Shown: positions 1-10,745 of the stretch, piece by piece | Layout: each line of letters starts with the position of its first letter | How positions within the stretch are numbered: the first letter of the stretch is position 1 | NCBI GenBank assembly: GCA_030704615.1 | Contig: CM060733.1 | Coordinates: forward strand, 65,224,001-65,288,000 | Origin: Takakia lepidozioides | Taxonomy: Eukaryota; Streptophyta; Takakiopsida; Takakiales; Takakiaceae | Direction: 5' to 3' | DNA: 64,000 bases | The notes under the pieces: generated by a model | The model's database searches: none | Told to the model about the DNA's origin: nothing | What the model saw: the letters and a program-made list of their open reading frames with translations, nothing else | Position numbers and translations under genes: made by a program

Positions 1-35
1 AAACCAGCAAGTGATTTGTGAGGAAGAAGGTGAAC

Positions 36-729
36 CTGTCAACGGATGCAGACAGAATATCACCATTGGCATCGACAGCTACACTGGTAACTTGCAATGT
101 ATGGCCCTTTAAATCTTGAACAACCGATGCCGTGTCCACATTCCAGAGCAGCACGCGTGTATCCATGCCCCCAGACACTAAGCCCCCGCCCGGCAGCTCC
201 TCAGATGCAGGCAACCAGGCCACCGTACCCACAAAGCTGGTGTGACTTATCATTGTCTTGGTCATGTTGAAGCCTCCGTTCTCACCCTCCAGAGCGTTCC
301 AAATCCGCACCGAATAGTCCCTCGATCCCGTCGCGATCCCACCATCGCCACAAATGCAGATGCCTCGTACCTGATGCCCGCTATTAATTATCCCTCCATC
401 AACTTTTTTCTCCCTCTCCTCTCTCTGTCGCTGACCTCTACAGAATTATCGAAAGCCTATTTCAGAACGCTCCAAACGGATAATTGCTAGAAGTTCAGAA
501 AACTCGATCAAGTCTAAAATGATTAGCAAAGAGTTCCATGGAAGTGTCAATTGCAGAAGGTGGCATGTTATTGCCGACGGCAGTGTCAATGAATGACACG
601 CAATGGATCAAAAACCCAACAAACTTGAGCCCGCCCATCACTCCAGGAGAATGCAGAAGGAGCACTTACATCTTCCTCGTGGCCAAAAAGCTGGCACCGC
701 AGCCTGTAGAGCGGTGATTCTTCTCCCAT
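36..729 (-). CDS. PLAA: PLAA/DOA1 (UFD3)-like WD40 protein, 5' part; gene runs off the left edge
   Basis: Two coding exons are visible on the minus strand: 729-670 (20 codons, ATG at 729, start MGEESPLYRLRC) and 370-36. The first ends at a GTAAGT donor in phase 0. The second begins after an AG at 372-371 and ends at GACAG before GTTC in phase 2. Together they encode about 130 residues of WD40 propeller, with blades seen as VRGICICGDGGIATGSRDYS, SHTSFVGTVAWLP, LVSGGMDTRVLLWNV and LKGHTLQVTSVAVD. The order and wording match the N-terminus of phospholipase A2-activating protein, known as Doa1/Ufd3 in yeast. That family is a ubiquitin-binding cofactor of the CDC48/p97 segregase, normally with PFU and PUL domains after the propeller; those lie outside this window. 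The start is supported by the intron phase and the family-like N-terminus. Confidence is high for the family and lower for the exact 5' UTR. Confidence 0.85.
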
Positions 730-1065
730 AGTTGTACACACTCAGCCAGAAAGGAGATCCCGGAGAACAGGTCCAACAGAGCAACGAAAGAAGGAGCAAC
801 GCTCGCAAGAGAAAAGACCCTGCACCTGCAATTGGGTCACTGCATCACGAGTTTCATTACATGCTGCGATGGAACTAGAGATGCCAGACACGCATTGCAG
901 ATGAACACGACACAAGACAAAAGCTTCTTCTGTTGAGCTAATCCTTACTTAGAGCTCAGTAATCTTAAATTAGGGCTTACTAAGTGCGATTTGCAGAGGA
1001 GCTTCCACGGGAATTTTCTTTTCTTTTTCAAGATTACTGATTTGTGAGTTTTACTTTCTTCGTTG
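730..1065. promoter_or_regulatory. Shared intergenic region between two head-to-head genes
   Basis: This 336-base gap separates the ATG of the PLAA-like gene (minus) from the ATG of the small plus-strand gene. It must hold both 5' UTRs and both promoters if the second gene is real. No clear TATA box is seen. Bidirectional promoter is an inference from the spacing only. Confidence 0.45.
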
Positions 1066-2191
1066 ATGAAGGCCTTTACTCGGGCCATGGCTCGGTTCAT
1101 TGTTCGCTCTAAAGTAAGACTGTTTCGTTCTCTAGTCAGGTTATTGTTCTCTGAGTTATCGTGCATGGTCCACCGTGAGCACATGCCTTATGGCGGCTTT
1201 GGGCAGACAAGGGTTTTAATTTTTTTCCCTCCAATATTTATTTTATTTTATTATAGAACAGGGGACAGTGGCCCTGCTTGTTTTTATTGAAAGATTATTG
1301 AAGGGAAAAAATTAAAACCCTTGTCTGCCCGAGGGCTGCCCATAAGGCATGTTCGCATGGTGGACCATGCCGGATAACTTAAGAACTGTAGCGAGCAATT
1401 ACCTAAACCAGGTAGCGAAGGATGATACCCCTCCGAGGAGGATACAATATGAAGTGTGGGAGAACACTAAGAAACAATTACTGCAGGAGCATACAATTTC
1501 TAATCCGAGGGCAGTGCGTATGATTGGAACTGTGAAACATAGTGAGTAGGCCGTAACGGCAGCAGAAGCCTCGAGGCTTTGAGATAACGTGACGGGAATG
1601 GAACATAAGGACAAGAACGCTGGGAGGTTGTAGTGAGCGAGGGAGGAAGAAAAAGAGGAAAGGGGTGAAGAGTGGAGGGGAAGAAGATCAGGATGGATCA
1701 TACGGAGACCCAGAAACTATTCTATTTGTGAAAGTGGAGTCTAGTTCCTGCGGAGGGCCTGATGTGCCTCCAATTATTATCAAATCTGTCGAACTCCGGG
1801 GGAGGCCGAAGAGCCTGGCTCTGTGTCCCTGCCAACAATCTGGAATTTTGTCCGCCCAGACACAGGTGAGATCATCAGTGTAGCTACAAAGGATCCCACA
1901 CTTCCCCCACGTTGCTCGAAAGGTATGGAGGAGGCCAGCCTTGCTCTTGGCGACCTCTGCACACAGTAATGCCCATGCCTTCTTAGCTGCCACTATAAGC
2001 TCAAAAAAGACCATAGTCAGAAGAGCAGTAGGTAATATGTTCTCATTGTTAACGGCCCAGTCACGCCGGCTTTTCCGTATGTTACAGTGAGTGGAACTTC
2101 TAAGGGTCTCAAAAACCGGGCAGTCATAGGCCTTGGATTTGCTGCCTTGGGGGTCTATGGCCAGAAGGCTATGGAAAACATCAGATTATAA
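1066..2191 (+). CDS. Putative small membrane protein, three coding exons (93 aa)
   Basis: The proposed exons are 1066-1113 (MKAFTRAMARFIVRSK, donor GTAAGA), 1412-1541 (donor GTGAGT) and 2088-2191 (stop TAA at 2189-2191). Phases 0 and 1 join correctly, giving 93 residues. The N-terminus is basic and could be a targeting presequence. The middle holds YEVWENTKKQLLQEH and ISNPRAVRMIGTVKH. The C-terminus holds one hydrophobic segment, AVIGLGFAALGVYG, followed by QKAMENIRL. A small organelle inner-membrane protein is a guess. The family was not recognised. The gene lies head to head with the PLAA-like gene. Intron 1 contains a fold-back repeat. An additional exon inside the 546-base second intron cannot be excluded. 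Confidence 0.5.
1146..1391. mobile_element. Fold-back / MITE-like inverted repeat in intron 1 of the small gene
   Basis: The left arm (about 1146-1240) and the right arm (about 1278-1391) are reverse complements with mismatches. Both contain the core ATGGTCCACC, ATGCCTTATGG and GGGCAGACAAGGGTTTTAAT, in inverted order. The loop is about 40 bases and AT-rich. There is no coding capacity. The arms fade outwards, so exact termini and a target-site duplication could not be fixed. Confidence 0.7.
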
Positions 2192-3001
2192 GTACATACG
2201 CTCAGTGTTGTTTACCGCCATGGGGAATCCACACTACGGTGCCGTAGCTAGGCGCGGTGAGGCTCAACTCGAGAAATATCACCAACGACCATGCCACATG
2301 GAATAACCAAGGTAAGACACACTTTACTTTGTCATTGGCGTCTTTGAATGCATGTTCATTGCGGTATGGAGTTGATTAACATTTATGGTGTCTTTGTTGG
2401 GGCTGGACAAGAATCTTGGGAGGCTCTCATGGCTCGACTTAATATATGAGTGATGTTTCATGTGCAAGTGTGTGAGCTTAAGAGAGCTTGTGTGCTTGTA
2501 TCTTTCTTCTTTATCACTCGAGAAAGATGAGCTCGTATTTGTGAGTGTCAGATACGAGTTAGTTGTAGCACTTGTGGTTTTTGCTTGAAAATGAGAGAAA
2601 CCAGGTTGTTATGCAAGGAGCACCGTGGAGCTCTTGGTTGTTAGAAACGGAGGTGATGCTGGTTACGAGTAAGGTGGACCTTGGCATTCGATCTTCAGCT
2701 TCAGAGATGAAAGCACCGTGCTACAGTGCACTTTGTGGAGTATGTTGAGATTGGGTTTCAATCTCGAGCTTCAGCATTGAGAGGGCTGGAACAGGAGCTA
2801 AGAGGTGCGGCAAGGCCATGGAATGTGCACCTAGGGTTTCAGAGCTTGGAAGAAGAGCTCTTGCATCACAAGGGAAGTGTCTTGAGGCTGGAAATGTAAA
2901 CCTTAGGGTTTTAGGAGCTTGACAAAGGCTATAGATTGCTTAGTCTTGTTTTAGAGAGCATCAAGGAGCCAAGGAGCCAAGATAGGGGGCTGATACCTCT
3001 T
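2192..3001. other. Non-coding stretch, no gene recognised
   Basis: No ORF with recognisable content was found. The stretch contains loosely repeated GAGCTTG/AGCTT phrases from about 2400 to 2930 that grade into the minisatellite starting near 3002. Confidence 0.5.
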
Positions 3002-3219
3002 GTGTGAAGGGATTGCATATGTGGAGCATGCATGCAGCCCATTGAAGCCTCCATCTTCAAGCTTGGAGGGCAAGCAAGGAAGGGCCGATTTCTCTTATGT
3101 GAGGGCAATGCATGTGTGGAGCATGCTTTCAGCCTGTTGAAGGCTTGTATTTTCAGGTTTGGGAGTGCAAGAAAGGAAGGAAGGGGCTGGTTTCCCTGTA
3201 GCGCATGTGTGGAGCATGC
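3002..3219. repeat. Minisatellite of about 95-100 bp units, left part
   Basis: Units share GTGGAGCATGC followed by TTCAGCC and TTGAAG. The phrase GTGGAGCATG recurs at 3021, 3116 and 3209. The array is interrupted by the chromovirus at 3220 and resumes at 9728 with CATGCTTTCAGCC. Confidence 0.75.
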
Positions 3220-3944
3220 TGTCGCGCACCTCACTTCGGTAAGCTCCCCTTCAAGTCATAGTTACTCGCTCCGATGCGCGCGCCTGACCCCCAACCTGGC
3301 CGCCCGGGCCAACTTGGAGCTTCGGCTGCTCACCGGGACATAACGGTCCCCCCTTCGCTTCCCACTAAACCCTCCACCTATTTGGGCCTAGGAGAATTCC
3401 CTTTGGTAGATGGCAGTCCGGAACAGCTCCCCACTCTTTGGTCGCTTTCCGGCTCGCTCGCTTACTCACTAGTTTTTGGTCATCAACGGGCTTGCACCGT
3501 TCTCGGGGTCACTACTCCCCTTATATATACTTCTGTAGCTGGTCCGCGGGGGTTTCACAACCAGCCATGCCATTTTATGGCGAAACCCCACACAAACCCT
3601 CGACTCCCGGTGATGAGTCGCGGTGAGTCTTGGCCCACTCACCACGGCCCCCTCTGGACCGTGATGAGTCCCAAGACTCCCCCGACTCCCACCACGAGTC
3701 TCCTCCGCCCCCCATGGTAAGCCTATGCCCCCCCCACTAAGTCCCGCTAAGCTACCACTTACCACCTTGTGGAGCCACCCCCGCCCGCAACCTAGTGAAG
3801 TGCCTTGGGCACTCAAGCTACCCCCGCTGCTCCCCCCCCCCCCCCACCACCCCCCACCCCGCATACCTATCGCTGCCGCTGCCCCCACCACAGGCACCCC
3901 TCATGTTGTCCCGACCCCCTGCCCTCAAGGCAAAGGCCGCGACA
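3220..3944 (-). repeat. 3' LTR of chromovirus copy 1
   Basis: 725 bp bounded by TGTCGCG and CGCGACA. In the plus direction it contains C-rich stretches (3820-3860) that produce spurious proline-rich ORFs, and GTATATATAAG-type AT-rich DNA near 3530 (reverse strand) that may be the element's TATA box. Confidence 0.85.
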
Positions 3945-4800
3945 CACACCCCTACCAACAGGGAGTCGATGTCCTCATCGACTTGTCCATTTTGTAGAAA
4001 CAACAATCCAAGTTGTCATCCCACATCAAGGAGTTTTTTGTTTCCGTACCATGGCGTCCCATGGCAAAGAACCAAACCCACACTTGACTCTACTCTCCAC
4101 TAGCTAGTTCGGCCGACTTCCTCCAAGTCCCGGCCAAGGTGGAGCCTCTCCAGCTCCTCCCAGTGCACTCTTCTTGGCCTACTTCAAGGCCAAGGAACGA
4201 TCCTCCCCGAGGATCGAATCACCTTACTGCAACAACATTGCTTGCGATCGCTCATGATGCCGCTTTTGGCATCACCTTGAGCAAGGGTTCCCTGGAACCC
4301 TCTTTGACTAGGAAGATAACCTTGAACCAACCGTGCGCCCCAATCACTACAATTGGTCCGCCTTGGAATGCTGGCCTGAGGTACGGGAACACGCCGAAGC
4401 CGCACTATGACTTCGTCCCGATGCTACACGATTATAGTACGTGAACGGAAGCACGTAGCTTCCGCGTTAGCCCGCACTACAAGGCAACCCCCTCGGTAGC
4501 GCAGTTATAGTACGCGCACGCGCCAGGTGCGCACTAGCACGTGAACTCCCAAAGAAGTCGCAAGTTTCCTTGCCCCTTGGATGGGGGTCACCCGATTTCG
4601 GCACTACGCAAACACACGATTAACCCAATTTACCTCTCCCACTTTTTATAAGCTAGCATGCATTCTACACACTAGCCAACCATACCATGCATCACCATTC
4701 CAAACAAAATAGGACGCACAACATTGGAACCCATTTCCTTTATAACAAATTTTTGTACAATACAAGTTTTTGTAATCGGATTCCTAAGCTAGCTAAGCCG
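3945..4800 (-). other. 3' non-coding tail of chromovirus copy 1, with putative polypurine tract
   Basis: This lies between the chromodomain end and the 3' LTR and has no ORF of note. The same tail occurs in copy 2 (27693-28803) and copy 3 (about 37560-38406). Immediately before the LTR, on the minus strand, is GGTAGGGGTGTG, the probable polypurine tract. Confidence 0.65.
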
Positions 4801-7800
4801 GGCTAAGCATGCATTTCCTCCCCCACGCTCCAAGGTTGATGTCCCCATCAACGTTTCTTCCGCTTTTGAGGTCGCCCTTCGAAAGCTGCAACTGCCTCAG
4901 ATGCGTTTCCCATTTCTGAGGCACGCACCCAAGATGCCTCCACATGATGATAGCCCTTCCATTTGACGAGATACTCCTCCGTTTCTCGGTTCTTGAACCT
5001 CCTCGACTTAAGTATTGCCTCCACCTCGTACTCAGGTTCATTTTCATGATCCAACGGCATAGGTGGCGGACGCAACACTTGATGCCGATTCGGACGCGCT
5101 TCATCTTTGAAGTAAGGCTTCAAAAGGGAGACATGGAATACTGGGTGCACCTTGCTGTTTGCCGGCAGTTGTAGGTCGGAAGGCGGTGCTCATCTTCAGC
5201 CTCGTCCCCATCTTCTTCCAAAGTGCCCTCCAAAATTTACTCGTAAACTTTGGATCGCGGTCCGAGACAATATCCTTCGGGACTCCATGATGCTTTAAGA
5301 CGTGGGCGAAGTAAAGTCGCCCTGTCTCCTGCGCCGTTGCCGTCTCCTTGTGGGGATGAAATGGCCCATTTTACTGAACCTATCCCCCCACCCACCATGA
5401 TTGCATCGAATCCTTTTGACAGCGGCATAGCAGTCATGAAATCCATCGACGCTTTCCCAAGTCCCCTCTGGAATCGGCAAAGGTTGTAACAGCCCCGCGT
5501 GCTTTTTGTACTCGCTCCGGTTTTGTTGGCATGTAGTGCATGTCTTGATACTCCTCTGCCTCCCTCCTCCCTCAGTTTGGGCCAGAAATACTCTTTCTTC
5601 AAGAGTGCCGCAGTGCGCTTGGCTCCGCCGTGGCCCGCAAGCGGGCTATCATGGCATTCTCTCAAGAGGCTATCTCTGATCCCTCCCTTCGACATGTAGA
5701 GACGCTTTTGCTTATACCGGAGCAGTCCATTTTGCAAGTGGAACTGCGATTTAACCCCCATCCTCAAGTCCTACATCACGGACTTCGCCAGCTCATCCTT
5801 CCGGCAAGCCTTCCGGATCTTCCTTTGGAGCGCCGTCTCGCCCTTGTACACCAACAAGAGCTGCTGCTTTCTCTACTTAAAGCATCGGCCACCACGTTGT
5901 CTCGTCCCGGTTTGTACTGGATATCCACGTCGAACACCGCCAAAGTATCTTGCCACCTAAGTTGTTTTGGGACAACTTGGGCTGCGTGGCAAAATACTTC
6001 ACCGTGACATTGTCCGTGAACACCTTCACTAGGTTGGAACCAACATAGTGGCGCCAAAGCTCAAGACAGTGTGCCACCGCCTTCATCTCTTTCTCGTGCG
6101 TTAGCCACCGTCGCTCCACTTCATTCAGTTTCTTACTTTCGTAAGCCACTGGGCGTCCATCTTGCATCAGTACACCCCCAATCGCGAAGTCCGACGCATC
6201 TGTGTATCTCGAACGGACGATCGAACTCCGGGATTTTCAAGACTGGAGCTTCCACCATCCGCTGCTTCAATTCAGCAAAAGCTTGGCCACAAAAAGGTGT
6301 TCCATGCCCAGACTTTAGATTTACAAAAGGTCTGACAGCGGCCCCGCAATCTTGGCGAAATTTCTCACATACTTCCGGTAATAGGAGGCGAGTCCTAGGA
6401 AGGATCGCACTCCCGGGACCGAAGTCGGAGGCTCCCAGTCCAAGATCGCCCTCACCTTTCTGTCATCCATTTTGACCCCATCCTGTGTAATCACATGCCC
6501 CAGGAACTCCACTTTTGTGACCCCGAATTCGCACTTTGAAGCTTTGGCATACAGCTTCTTCCCGCAATTTTTTGGAACACCCTTTTCAGGTGCTCCAGGT
6601 GCTCCTCCTTTGTTTTCGAGTACACCAAGATGTCGTCGATGTACACGATCACAAAGTCATCCAACCACTCCTAGAAAAGGCTGTTCATCAGCGTGCTAAA
6701 TGTCGCTGGTGCATTGGTGAGCCCAAAAGGCATCACCAAGAACTCATATGAACCATACCTTGTCCTGCACGCGGTCTTCTCCTCATCTCCTTCCGCCACC
6801 CGAATTTGGTGATAGCCGGAGCGCAAGTCGATCCGGCTGAAATACTTCGCTCCTGCCAACCGATCAAAGAGGTCGTCGATCCTTGGCAAAGGGTACCGGT
6901 TTTTGATAGTCACCTTATTCAGAGCCCTGTAATCGACACACATCCACAGCGTCCCATCCTTCTTGTCTGCAAATAGCACCGGGGCTCCGTAAGGTGACTT
7001 ACTCGGCCGGATGTACCCATTTGACATTAGATCCTTGAGCTGAGTCTTCAGCTCGACCAACTCTCTGTGGCTCAACCGGTAGGGCGCCTTGGCAGGCGGT
7101 TCCGATCCCGTATCACCTCAATCTTGTGGTCAACTCCTCTTCGCGGTGGCAAGCCGCTTGGTAAATCCTCCGGCATCACATCCTGGTTTTCTCCAAAATC
7201 CCCTTGATCCAATCTGGGCTCGGCTCCCCATCGCCTTCTCCTTCACTTCTCTAATGTAAAGCAAAAATTGGGGCTCGTGTGCCTCCTCCACGGCCCACTC
7301 CTTTGCTAAAAGAAGGTTTATTCGCCCTCCCACGGATTTGGGCGTTTCCGACACTCGTAAAACCTCGCCACCATTCCCACATGGCAGCGTGACTACTCTC
7401 TTGCGGCCATCTATGACCGCTCCGGATTTGCTCAAAAAGGTCATCCCCAAAATGAGATCCACTCCATCGATCTCGCAGATGGTGAAGTTCTCACGTCCCT
7501 CCCGACTCCCAAGTTAAAGAGGAACATCAAACGCCAACCTTGTCGCCAACTGAGGTTCTCCTTTGGTAGAGCGCACCTCAATAGAGGCCCCCACGTCACT
7601 TGTCGGGAGTCCCAACTTTCGCGCCGCCGCCGGCGTCATGAAGGAGTGCGACGCTCCTGTGTCCACTAACAACGACACGTTAGTTCCGGATATTATCCCA
7701 TCCACGAACAATAACTGACTCCCTTTACGCAGGGCGCCAGTTTCCTGATACAACTCACAAGAATAGTTGTCTACCTTGCAAGTCCTGGCGACCACCGCTT

Positions 7801-7830
7801 CCACCAAGCGACTGATGGTATCTTCCGACA
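4801..7830 (-). pseudogene. Chromovirus copy 1 pol: protease, RT, RNase H, truncated integrase, chromodomain
   Basis: On the minus strand the protease active site LLVDTGASHSF lies near 7640-7670. RT runs about 7075-6480 with [37 protein letters not shown] and the catalytic YIDDILVYS near 6630. RNase H is near 6170-5880 (AVAHCLELWRHYVGSN, VFTDNVTVKYFATQ). The zinc-binding integrase N-terminus is near 5700-5560 (LAGHGGAKRTAALL, YFWPKLREE). The integrase core then breaks off near 5170 and resumes in the C-terminal region [13 protein letters not shown]. The chromodomain follows at about 5040-4930 (YLVKWKGYHHVEASWV). Several frame changes break the ORF. The core deletion removes the catalytic Glu region found in copy 3. 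Confidence 0.85.
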
Positions 7831-8932
7831 GCTCCGTGGTTGCCCGAGTCATGTTCAATTGTCGAGGTTTTTGTGCACTTCTTGGCCATGTGCCCGGGCT
7901 CCCCGCAATTGAAACACACTCCATCAAAGGTTGCCTTCTGTCCGCCATAAGCCGCTCCACCCGCTTTTCCTTTCGAAGCACCAGGTGCCGCCTTGACGTG
8001 TGAAGGCCCTCCCTTCGATTTCCACGTGCCATTGTCGCCGCGTGGCCTATCCCACTTCTTTTCCGGTCGGAAGGAGTCACCTTCCCGCCGGGTCTTCTTG
8101 TGGTTCAGCTCCGTACGGCCTTGTCTCTCACCCCTAGGGACATCCGAGAAACATTCAGCCCTCTCAATTGCCTCGTTCAAAGTCTTGGGTGGCTTCTCCT
8201 CCAACTTCCGCCTGGCCCATGGGGCCAGTCCCGCCACAAAGTTGAAGACCATTTCTGGTTCTGCCAAGTCCGCGACTTCGAGCAACAGCACATTGAAAGC
8301 CTGGACATACCCCCGAATGTCATCTGTTTGCTTCAAATTCCTCATCTTGTCCCGGGCAAGCCAGGACGCGTTGAGGGGCACAAACTGTCTCTTCATCAAT
8401 TCCTTGAACCCACTCTAGTTCAAGGTTTCCGGGCTTGGGGCCTCGGTCGTGAAGGCGTTTCTGCCACCATTGTTGAGCATAGCCCCTCAAATAGGTGGGA
8501 GCCACTTCCACCCGATCCTCGTCACTCAACTTGGCCGCCCAAAGTACTGCTCTAGCTCCAGGAGCCAGGTGTTGAGTGCCTTCCAATTTTGGACGCCCTC
8601 AAAGGTGCCGGGTTCCTTAGGCTTCACTTTAAACTTTGCCTTAGTGGAAGTGGCATTAGCCGCCTTCAACACGTTTTCAACGTCCCGCCAAACTGCGCCA
8701 ACAACCCTTCCCAAAAGGCTGCCGGCATGGGAGGCATCTGTTGGTCGTCGGAGCTCTCACGGATTCCTCGGGCTCCGACTCCTCGGATTCCTCCCCGCTT
8801 TGAGCGGCCTCGCTTTCAGAAACCTGCGTCGCTTCCTCAAACGGCCGCTTCGGTGACACGTCGCCCCCATCGGCTAACCAGGATCATCATCTTTTGGGCC
8901 GTTCCGCTTTCGCTTTGGCTTGCCGACCCCAT
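7831..8932 (-). pseudogene. Chromovirus copy 1 gag, frameshifted
   Basis: The reading begins at ATG 8932 (MGSASQSESG) and includes an acidic stretch, KFKVKPKEPGTFEGVQNWKA, the capsid-like region YLRGYAQQWWQKRL, FNFVAGLAPWARRKLEEK and a CCHC zinc knuckle CFNCGEPGHMAKKC near 7875-7920. The pieces lie in different frames, so the copy cannot make one intact Gag without frameshifting. Copy 4 (58.3-59.6 kb) is a related gag. Confidence 0.8.
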
Positions 8933-8973
8933 GATGAGGCCAATCCCAAGGACGATCGCGTACTGAACTCTAA

Positions 8974-8985
8974 GCTCTGATACCA
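8974..8985 (-). other. Primer-binding site of chromovirus copy 1
   Basis: On the minus strand the sequence TGGTATCAGAGC begins two bases after the 5' LTR terminus. It matches the 3' end complement of initiator methionine tRNA, the usual primer of plant gypsy elements. Confidence 0.85.
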
Positions 8986-8987
8986 AG

Positions 8988-9727
8988 TGTCGCGCACCTC
9001 ACTTCGGTAAGCTCCCCTTCAAGTCATAGTTACTCGCTCCGATGCACGCGCCTGACTCCCAACCTGGCCGCCCGGGCCAACTTGGAGCTTCGGCTGCTCA
9101 CCGGGACATAACGGTCCCCCCTTCGCTTCCACTAAACCCTCCACCTATTTGGGCCTAGGAGAATTCCCTTTGGTAGATGGCAGTCCGGAACAGCTCCCCA
9201 CTCTTTGGTCGCTTTCCGGCTCGCTCGCTTACTCACTAGTTTTTGGTCATCAACGGGCTTGCACCGTTCTCGGGGTCACTACTCCCCTTATATATACTTC
9301 TGTAGCTGTCCGCGGGGGGTTTCACAACCAGCCATGCCATTTTATGGCGAACCACCACGAAAACCCTCGACTCCCGGATGAGTCGCGGTGAGTCTTGGCC
9401 CACTCACCACGGCCCCTCTGGACCGTGATGAGTCCCAAGACTCCCCACGACTCCCACCACGAGGTCTCCGCCCCCATGGTGAGTCCTATGCCACCCCCAC
9501 TAAGTCCCGCTAAGCTACCACCACCCCTTGTGGAGCCACCCCCACCGCAACCCGGTGTGCGGGGCTCCACCTAGTGAGCGCCTCCGCCTCCTTGAGTGCC
9601 TTGGGCACTCAAGGGTGCTTCAGCCCCCCCCCCCCATACCTATCGTCGTTGCCGCTGCCCCCCCACCAGGGGCAGCCCCTCATGTGTCCCGACCCCCCCC
9701 CTGCCCTCAAGGCAAAGGGCCGCGACA
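8988..9727 (-). repeat. 5' LTR of chromovirus copy 1
   Basis: 740 bp with the same TGTCGCG/CGCGACA ends as the left LTR. It differs by many small substitutions and indels in the C-rich part, so the insertion is not brand new. No identity value was calculated. Confidence 0.85.
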
Positions 9728-9930
9728 CATGCTTTCAGCCCGCTGAAGCTTGTATTTTCAGGTTGGTGGGTGCACGAAATGAAGCAAAGGGGCTGATTCT
9801 CTTGTGGTGAGAGTGGGGCATGTGTAGAGCATGGCTTTAGTCCATTGGGCTTTTGTTTTCAAGGTTTAGAGGGCTAGAATGGAAGGGCTAGGGCTGGTTC
9901 CCACTTGGATGAAAGAAAAGCACTTGTAGG
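9728..9930. repeat. Minisatellite, right part
   Basis: It continues the interrupted unit: CATGC followed by TTTCAGCCCGCTGAAGC, then a further unit with TGTAGAGCATGGCTTTAG near 9822. Beyond about 9930 the similarity fades. Confidence 0.65.
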
Positions 9931-10325
9931 GCATATGTGAGTTGGGGTTTCAACTTCAAGCCTAGATAGAGCATGGCTTTTGAAGTGGCAGGTGTAGGGG
10001 GCTAGAATAGGCTCTAAGATATATATTATGGCCAAGGAGAGCGCATGAAATAGTGCTTACAAGGGCTGGAAACCAGCAAGGCATGGTTGCTTGTCATGGT
10101 CTTGAGTGGCGTGTTTGGGGGAGTTTAAGTGAGAAAGAGGGCTTGAATTGTGGCAAGCATTTTCCTCATGACTTAGAGCTACTATTAGTGGTGTGTAGGA
10201 GCCGAAGAGAGCAAGAATACATTGCAGATTTCTTCACATCTACCATAGCTCGTTGCAAGAGAGCTCAATGGTCAAGATACACAAACCCTAGCTAGGCGTG
10301 GCTAAACCCCTTGGAGAAATGGCTA
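9931..10325. other. Non-coding stretch, nothing recognised
   Basis: No gene, RNA or clear repeat recognised between the minisatellite and the short tandem array. Confidence 0.4.
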
Positions 10326-10745
10326 AACTGCCATGAGCGGCCATGGATGGGGCTGTGACAGGCTGTGGCCTTTGGGGCTATGACGGGCTGTGACGGGCTG
10401 TGACGGGCTGTGGCCTGTAGGGCTGTGATGGGCTGTGATGGGCTGTGATGGGCTATGACCATGTGACCTGTGTAGGGCTGTGACATGCTGTGATCTATGG
10501 CCTGTGGGGCTGTGACGGGCTATGACGGGCTGTGGCCTGTGGGCCTGTGACGGGCTGTGACCCTGTGACCTGTGTAGGGCTGTGACGGGCTGTGACAGGC
10601 TGTGACCTGTGGCCTGTGGGGCTGTGATGGGCTGTGACCCTGTGACCTGTGTAGGGCTGTGACGGGATGTGACCTGTGGCCTGTGGGGCTATGATGGGCT
10701 GTGACAGGCTCTGATGGTTGTGGCCTGTGTGGGGCTGTGACGGGA
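10326..10745. repeat. Short tandem array based on GGGCTGTGAC / CCTGTGG
   Basis: About 420 bp are almost wholly variants of GGGCTGTGACGGGCTGTGAC alternating with CTGTGGCCTGTGG. Higher-order units of roughly 60-70 bp contain GACCTGTGTAGGGCTGTGAC. The strong strand asymmetry (G and T on plus) is notable. Confidence 0.8.

Larger units (their letters stand above)
3220..9727 (-). mobile_element. Ty3/gypsy chromovirus copy 1 with two LTRs and 5-bp TSD CATGC
   Basis: An LTR retrotransposon of 6508 bp in minus orientation. Both LTRs run between TGTCGCG and its reverse complement CGCGACA. The flanks carry the direct repeat CATGC (3215-3219 and 9728-9732), the length expected for gypsy integrases. Reading on the minus strand, the order is 5' LTR (9727-8988), primer-binding site, gag, protease, RT, RNase H, integrase remnant, chromodomain, a non-coding tail of about 850 bp and the 3' LTR (3944-3220). 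The chromodomain places it among plant chromoviruses. Frameshifts in gag and pol and a deletion in the integrase core make it non-autonomous. Confidence 0.9.

Noticed and set aside
3274-4107. Proline-rich ORFs near 3.3-4.1 kb, 9.5-9.8 kb and 28.6-28.9 kb
   Set aside because: They are translations of C-rich LTR sequence, in several overlapping frames and in all LTR copies.
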